Positions 58,601-64,000 of a DNA stretch of 64,000 bases are shown piece by piece (the stretch's first letter is position 1; the number at the start of each line of letters is the position of its first letter). Where the stretch lies: NCBI GenBank assembly GCA_023055505.1, contig JALIRH010000043.1, positions 4,109,896-4,173,895 of the forward strand. The letters are read 5' to 3'. The notes beneath the pieces are model-generated. The model did not search any database. It was not told where the DNA came from and saw only the letters and a list, made by a program, of their open reading frames with translations. This DNA is from Callipepla californica brunnescens. Lineage: Eukaryota > Chordata > Aves > Galliformes > Odontophoridae. The position numbers and the translations under genes are program-made.

Positions 58601-60070
58601 CACCCTTTAGGCAAAAATGGACATTTTCAACAATCAAAGTGTTACTTCTACAGCTGACACCCTGCACACCAGATCTCAGTTTGACATGTCAGATCTAATT
58701 CAGTAGTGTCACTTTCTAGAAAGGCCACCTGAAGTTGTGGTTACAGTAGTCCTGAAATACTGTAGAAATTTGACTCTTCATAAACAGTTCTATGCCGACC
58801 CCTTTGTGGGGATCAGAACACACATACATTGGCAATGCTGTGTTTGCTCTTTGCCATTGTTTTCCTTCTTCTGTATTGGCCCTTTAATGTAGGCTGTTTT
58901 CAGCTTCAGAATAGCTTTTCCTGTTCCTGAAATCGATGCAATTCAGTTTTATGTCACTCTCCATCTAATTCACATGGTTAAGGTCTAGCTGAAATAACAG
59001 TTAAGGTCTAGCTGGAACAATTCCATGCGACTCTGTTTTCCTTCTTGTTTTTCACGGTCTAACTTGAGAGAGTGGCCATTAACTTGAGCACCAGATGTAT
59101 TGATCTAATTCTTTAAGAATTATTTCATTTTTATTCAGCATAATTGTCCATGAACACAGGCATCCTTCTACCAATTCCAACTAACAAATCTTGTGAGATC
59201 CATCTGCTACCACACCTCTCTGTAGGACATATTTTGCAAGTACACTACACCCTCCTCTGATTTATTTCGTTACATTTGCCATTCATTCATAATACCAGCC
59301 TGAAGCATATGCTCTGTACATGGTCAGTGGAAATCTACCTGGTCTGATAAAAAAGAAGACGCAGCTTTCATCACTGCTTCTCCGCTTGATGCAATCAAGC
59401 CTGCAGTGTTATTCCATTTGCCTTCATGGTCTCATTTTCATTTCCTCTTCTGATCCTACATTTGTAATTCTGATTCAGTATCTCATATTCTACTCCTAGA
59501 CAAGACAGTCTCAACTTTACCTGGCAGCACCCTTCAATCTATGTTTAAATCTATATTTCTCCGCCAGTAGAAACCAACTTGTTTTTCATCAGCTAATCAC
59601 TTACTAAGTACAACTGATGCCCCGATTAAGAAATTTTATTAACTTTGATATTAGTTAATTATCAGACTTTGACAGAAAATCTATCCCTTGACCCTCTATG
59701 TTTTCCATTTTCCTTGTTCTCACTTTCACCTAGAGGCAAAATATTTGTTTCTGTTTGATGTTTTGAATATTTTGATAGTTTGAATATTTTCTGTTTAGTA
59801 GCTGACAGGATGGTTCCAGGTTGCACCTTCATGATTTTTTGTTGTTTTCAGATATAACCTGTTTCTATTGATGACTGATTGATTCTTCCGAGTTTGTGTT
59901 TGATTCAGAGCTATGCTGGTGCTTAGATTAAGGCAAATATGTGCATTCACTTGTATTAGAATACAGTCTTGAATGGGGAAGAGAGAGACAGATATCCCCA
60001 CCTGTGTTTTCAGAGACTGACACACTTGCCAGCAGCCCAGCTTTGTAGTACTGGGATGGTAGTGGAGAGG
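55601..60070. other. Intergenic, 4.5 kb without recognised feature
   Basis: The longest stretch without a repeat in the right half. It contains a 227-codon minus frame (57384-58067) that I do not recognise and judge doubtful. Confidence 0.6.
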
Positions 60071-61130
60071 CATAGAATCATAGAATCACCAAAATTTTGG
60101 AAAAGACCTCCAAAATCATCCAGTACAACCATTCACCTACTGCCAATATTTTTCTACTAACCTATGTCCCTCAGTGCTACATCTACACATTTCTTGAACA
60201 TCTCCAAGGACAATGACTCCACCACCTCCCTGGGCAGCCGGTTCCAGTGCCTGACCACTCTTTCAGAGAATAAATTTTTCTAACATCCAACCTGAATATC
60301 CCCTTGGAGATTCGGGTGCAACCTGAGGCCATTTTCTCTAGTCCTATTGCTAGTTACATGGCAGAAGAGGCTGACATCCACCTCTCCACAACCTCCTGTC
60401 AGGTAGTTGTAGAGAACAGAAGGTCTCCCCTGATCCCCTTGTTCTCCAGACTAAACCATTACATTCTCTCAGCTGCTCCTTATAAGACTTTTGCTCCAGA
60501 TCCCTCATCAGCTTTGTTAACCTTCTCTGGACACACTTCAGAGCCTCGGTGTCTTTCTTGTAGTGAGGGGACCAACACTGAACACAGTACTTGAGGTGTG
60601 GCCTCACCAGAGCTGAGTACAGGGGATGATCACTTCCCTGCCCCTGCAGACAACATTGTTTCTGACTCAACCAGGATGACACTGGCCTTCCTGGCCACCT
60701 GGGCATTCTGCTGGCTCGTGTTCAGCTGAGCATTGACCAATACCCCCAGGTCCATTTCTTCCACACAGTCTTCCAGCCACTCTGCTCCAAGCCTGTAACG
60801 TTGCCTGGGGTTGTTGTGGCCAAAGTGCAGGACCTGGCACTTGGTCTTGTTGAACTTCATCCCATTCGGCCCAGTGATCAGCCTGTCCAGATCCCTCTGT
60901 AGGGCCCTCCTACCCCCAGGCAAATTGACACTTCCTCCCAACTCACCTGCAAACTTACTGAGGGTGTACTCAATCCCTTTTTCCAGGTCATCAATAAAGA
61001 TAAGCCCTAATATTGACCCCTGGGGAATAACGTATAACCATCTGGATTTAACTCAATTTGCCATTACTCCCTGGGCCTGGTCATCCAGCCAGTTCTTTAC
61101 CGAGCTTGTTCCAGTAAAGTTTGCTGTGTA
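60071..61130 (-). repeat. CR1 LINE, about 1.1 kb
   Basis: Starts CATAGAATCATAGAATCACC. The minus strand reads [40 protein letters not shown] and [20 protein letters not shown], all CR1 reverse transcriptase segments. Confidence 0.95.
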
Positions 61131-62139
61131 CTGCCCTTTCAGCTTTGAGATCACCCTCAGCCTTCATGCTCTGGTCCCACTTTGCTCAACTGGACTGTTT
61201 CTCTTGACCTGTTACTCTTGTGAGTGGCTTCAGTCACCCACTCCTCTGGTTCTTCTCTCTCAGGTATTCCTGAGAATAGAATTTGTATCAGGACACAGAA
61301 GTGCTCAGCAGACAGAACAGCGTGGCCTCTGTCTCATCCACTGTACTCCAAGGCATCACTTCTCTAGAAAGATCCATTCCCAGCACTGTAAGAAGATGAA
61401 GTAAGGACAGAAAGAGGGGAGGGCTACACTGAGAAGGGAGCAGTATTGGCTGTGCCAGTCTTGAATCCTGTCTACTTGGAAAAAGCTGAGAATCACGAGG
61501 CCTCCAGAAATCTCTGCAGACCACGTCTCTTCTATGTCTGTTACTGCCAGTCCCCAGCTGAAGTCTGCCCAGCACCATTAGCTCAGGCCATCTTGGCAGG
61601 AACCATCTGCCTCAGTAATTTAATGAGCCCCCAGCTTAATGCATGGCAAATTCGGACATAAATAAAATAAAATGTATCAAAGTGGAGCTTCTTTCCAATT
61701 ACAATTCATTAGCAAGCTCTGAGCCACTGGCCTGACCACAATCAATAATCCTGGTTAGGGAAAAGCAATTTATAACCCTCCCTAGGGACATCAAGGGGAC
61801 ACAGGCCTGCCTCACACCAGCATGATCTGAGCAGGGCCAGCATCCTGCAGGAGCCTTCCACATCTGTCCCACCTGGCTCTGTCTCCTGTGTGACGTGGGG
61901 ACCATCCTTCTTCCTCTCCTAGCCCCTTCCTGATGTAGGAATGCAGCTGCTGGTGGGATCTTGTTGTTGCCTGAGATGGTCTGGCCACAGTAGAACACGA
62001 GGTCATGACAGCTTATTGGGGGACCTACCCACGCTCCTCACACACTCTCCTTTTCTAGGAACTGTTATATGACTAAGCAACTGATGTCATGTTCAGGCAC
62101 TGAATGCTCGTTTGTTCAACATGAAAGGAGCAGGGCCCT
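61131..62139. other. Intergenic, no gene recognised
   Basis: Sequence between two CR1 copies; nothing supported. Confidence 0.6.
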
Positions 62140-62830
62140 CATAGAATCACAGAGTCATAGAATCATAGAATGGCTTGTATTGGAAACAACTTCAACGATC
62201 AAGTTCCAACCCCCTGCCACAGGCAGCACTGCCAGCTTCTAGATCAAGGACTTGATCAGGTTGCCCAGGGCCCCACACAACTTGGCCTTAAACTCCTTCT
62301 GGGACAAGGCATCCACAAGTGCCCTAGGTAACCTGTTCCAGCATCTCACCAGTCTCTCAGCAAAATAACTTCTACCTGATATCTAATCTAAATCTCCCTT
62401 CCTCTAGTTTAAAACCATTTCCCCCAATCCTATCACTATCTACTTATGCAAAAAAAGCCAATTTCCCTCATCTTTCTAAACTCCTCTGAAATACTGGAAA
62501 GCCACAATGAGGTATCATCGCAGCTCTCTCTTTTCCAGGCCTAACAAGTCCAGTCCCTTCAGTCTATCTTCGGAAGAGAGGTGCTTCAGCCCTCGGATCA
62601 CCTTTGTGGCCCTTGTCTGGAATTTTTCCAACAGCTTCACACCTTTCCTGTGTTGGGGGCCCCAGATTTGGAGGCAGTACTCCAGCTGGGACCCCACAAG
62701 GGCAGAGTAGAGGGGGACAATCCCCTCCCTTACCCTGCTGTCCACCTCTCTCCTGATGGGACCCAGGATACCACTGATCTTCCAGACTGCAAGCACACCT
62801 TCCATCCCTCTTGATCACCCCAATTGCCTC
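62140..62830 (-). repeat. CR1 LINE, about 0.7 kb
   Basis: Starts CATAGAATCACAGAGTCATA. The minus strand reads [20 protein letters not shown] and [20 protein letters not shown]. Confidence 0.93.
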
Positions 62831-64000
62831 AGGAGGGGCTGGATCAGGGCAGACAGATCCCAGGAGCTTCAGACAGCTCTTGGACTTTATAGAGGACCTT
62901 TCAGCCTCACAGCCCATACTGGTGCATTCTGAGCTGGAGAGTGAGCCAGCACTGAGACCTGGCTGAAGCCTGCCCTGCCCTTTTGCTCTGCCCCCTCTGG
63001 GCACACTGCCTGCAAGGCTGGCAGCAGCCTGCAGCTGCAGAAAGTAATTTGTAAGCCTCTGTGAATGAGGCATTTGGGTTATCGCTTTATTCATGGTGGC
63101 ATCTGCCAATGTGCTATGATTATAGCACAGGAGGCTGAGAGTATCCTACCACCAAAGCCATCCAGGGCAGCTGTGAGTGTGGGAAAGAGCCTTACATCAG
63201 GAGCCTGACCAGGACACTGTGTGATGGATGCTGGTGATTGCTCCGGCCCCCTAACAGTATTCTACCAGCTCTCCTGGCTGCCTACAAGGGTAACTCATTG
63301 ACCAAAGTGCTGGGATACCTCCTGCCGGCTCCTGTCCCTCCTGCCTGCAGACTCTGCAAATGCTGCTGGTCTCCCTCCCTTGAGGCTCTTTTCAGCAGCT
63401 TCAGTTCCCACTGCACTGCAACTCGGACCCTCCGTGTTTCCCTTAACACATTATCCCTGCAGGTCCCTGCAGGGGATAGGAAGTTGTTCTGAGCCCAGTG
63501 AGGCTGATGATATGGAGGAAACAGGACCAAGGCAATGTGGATGTTGCCTGGTCAGGGGGCAACTGTTTAAATGAGGGGACGGGAAGCCCAGGAGGGAAGG
63601 GCAGTGTGTGTATGCATGCCCCATCCTGAGCTTTGTGAGGGGAAGCTGGCATGGAACATCCTTCCCTCTGCAGCTGATCTGTGCCTGAGAGAGCCCTCTG
63701 ATAGCCTGCTCGGCATCCTCCATCAGCAGTAAGCTTGTGAGAGGTGACCAAGAGAAGGCAGGGCTTTAATTAAGATGGAGCTCAGCTCCAAACCTTCAAC
63801 AGGTTTGCTGGAAAGGCTGTGATTCCTGGAGGTACCAGGAGTGAGGCCAGGAGGGAACCACAGCACTCTGCACATAGCCAGAATAGGCACCTGTTACTGA
63901 TAGTGCTGAAGGATGGCGGAGAAAACCTCGCTCTCAAATCTCTCAGATGCACGAGTGGATGCTGTGATGTGTCCCTGGTTTGGATTCAACAAAGACCAAG
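62831..64000. other. Intergenic to window end, no gene recognised
   Basis: GC-moderate sequence without recognised frame or repeat. Confidence 0.6.

Overview
The window reads as vertebrate nuclear DNA from a bird, most likely a galliform such as chicken. Three things point there: interspersed CR1 retroposons with typical avian 3' ends (tracts like TCATAGAATCATAGAAT on the minus-oriented copies), two short mariner copies that look like the chicken Galluhop/MARINER1_GG family, and two protein-coding genes whose translations follow the known vertebrate proteins closely. All boundaries were read by eye from splice signals and reading frame; no alignment was run.

Left part (1-20.6 kb): the plus-strand gene HNRNPM. 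It enters the window already inside a large intron, so the 5' end and the first half of RRM1 lie upstream. I place 14 coding exons from 5933 to 20328. They carry the end of RRM1, RRM2, the Gly/Met-rich linker, one 782-nt exon with 26 copies of a [I/L/M/V]-[E/D]-[R/H]-[M/I/V] repeat, and RRM3. Two splicing oddities stand out: an 8-nt microexon that splits the RNP1 motif of RRM1, and an intron with U12-type (minor spliceosome) signals inside RRM2. A possible 39-nt phase-symmetric cassette exon sits upstream.

Middle part (20.6-38.4 kb): less than 1 kb after the HNRNPM poly(A) signal lies a GC-rich, CpG-dense promoter with a perfect CRE (TGACGTCA) and a variant CRE. It drives TIMM44, also on the plus strand. 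All 13 coding exons are present (21529 to 38352), giving a 451-residue mitochondrial import protein with intact frame.

Right part (38.4-64 kb): no recognisable host gene. It is repeat-rich, with many CR1 fragments (mostly minus-oriented), one mariner copy, and two long (GGAGA)n purine arrays, each directly abutting the 3' end of a minus-oriented CR1. The two genes do not share a pathway: HNRNPM is a nuclear RNA-binding splicing regulator and TIMM44 is a mitochondrial matrix translocase component.
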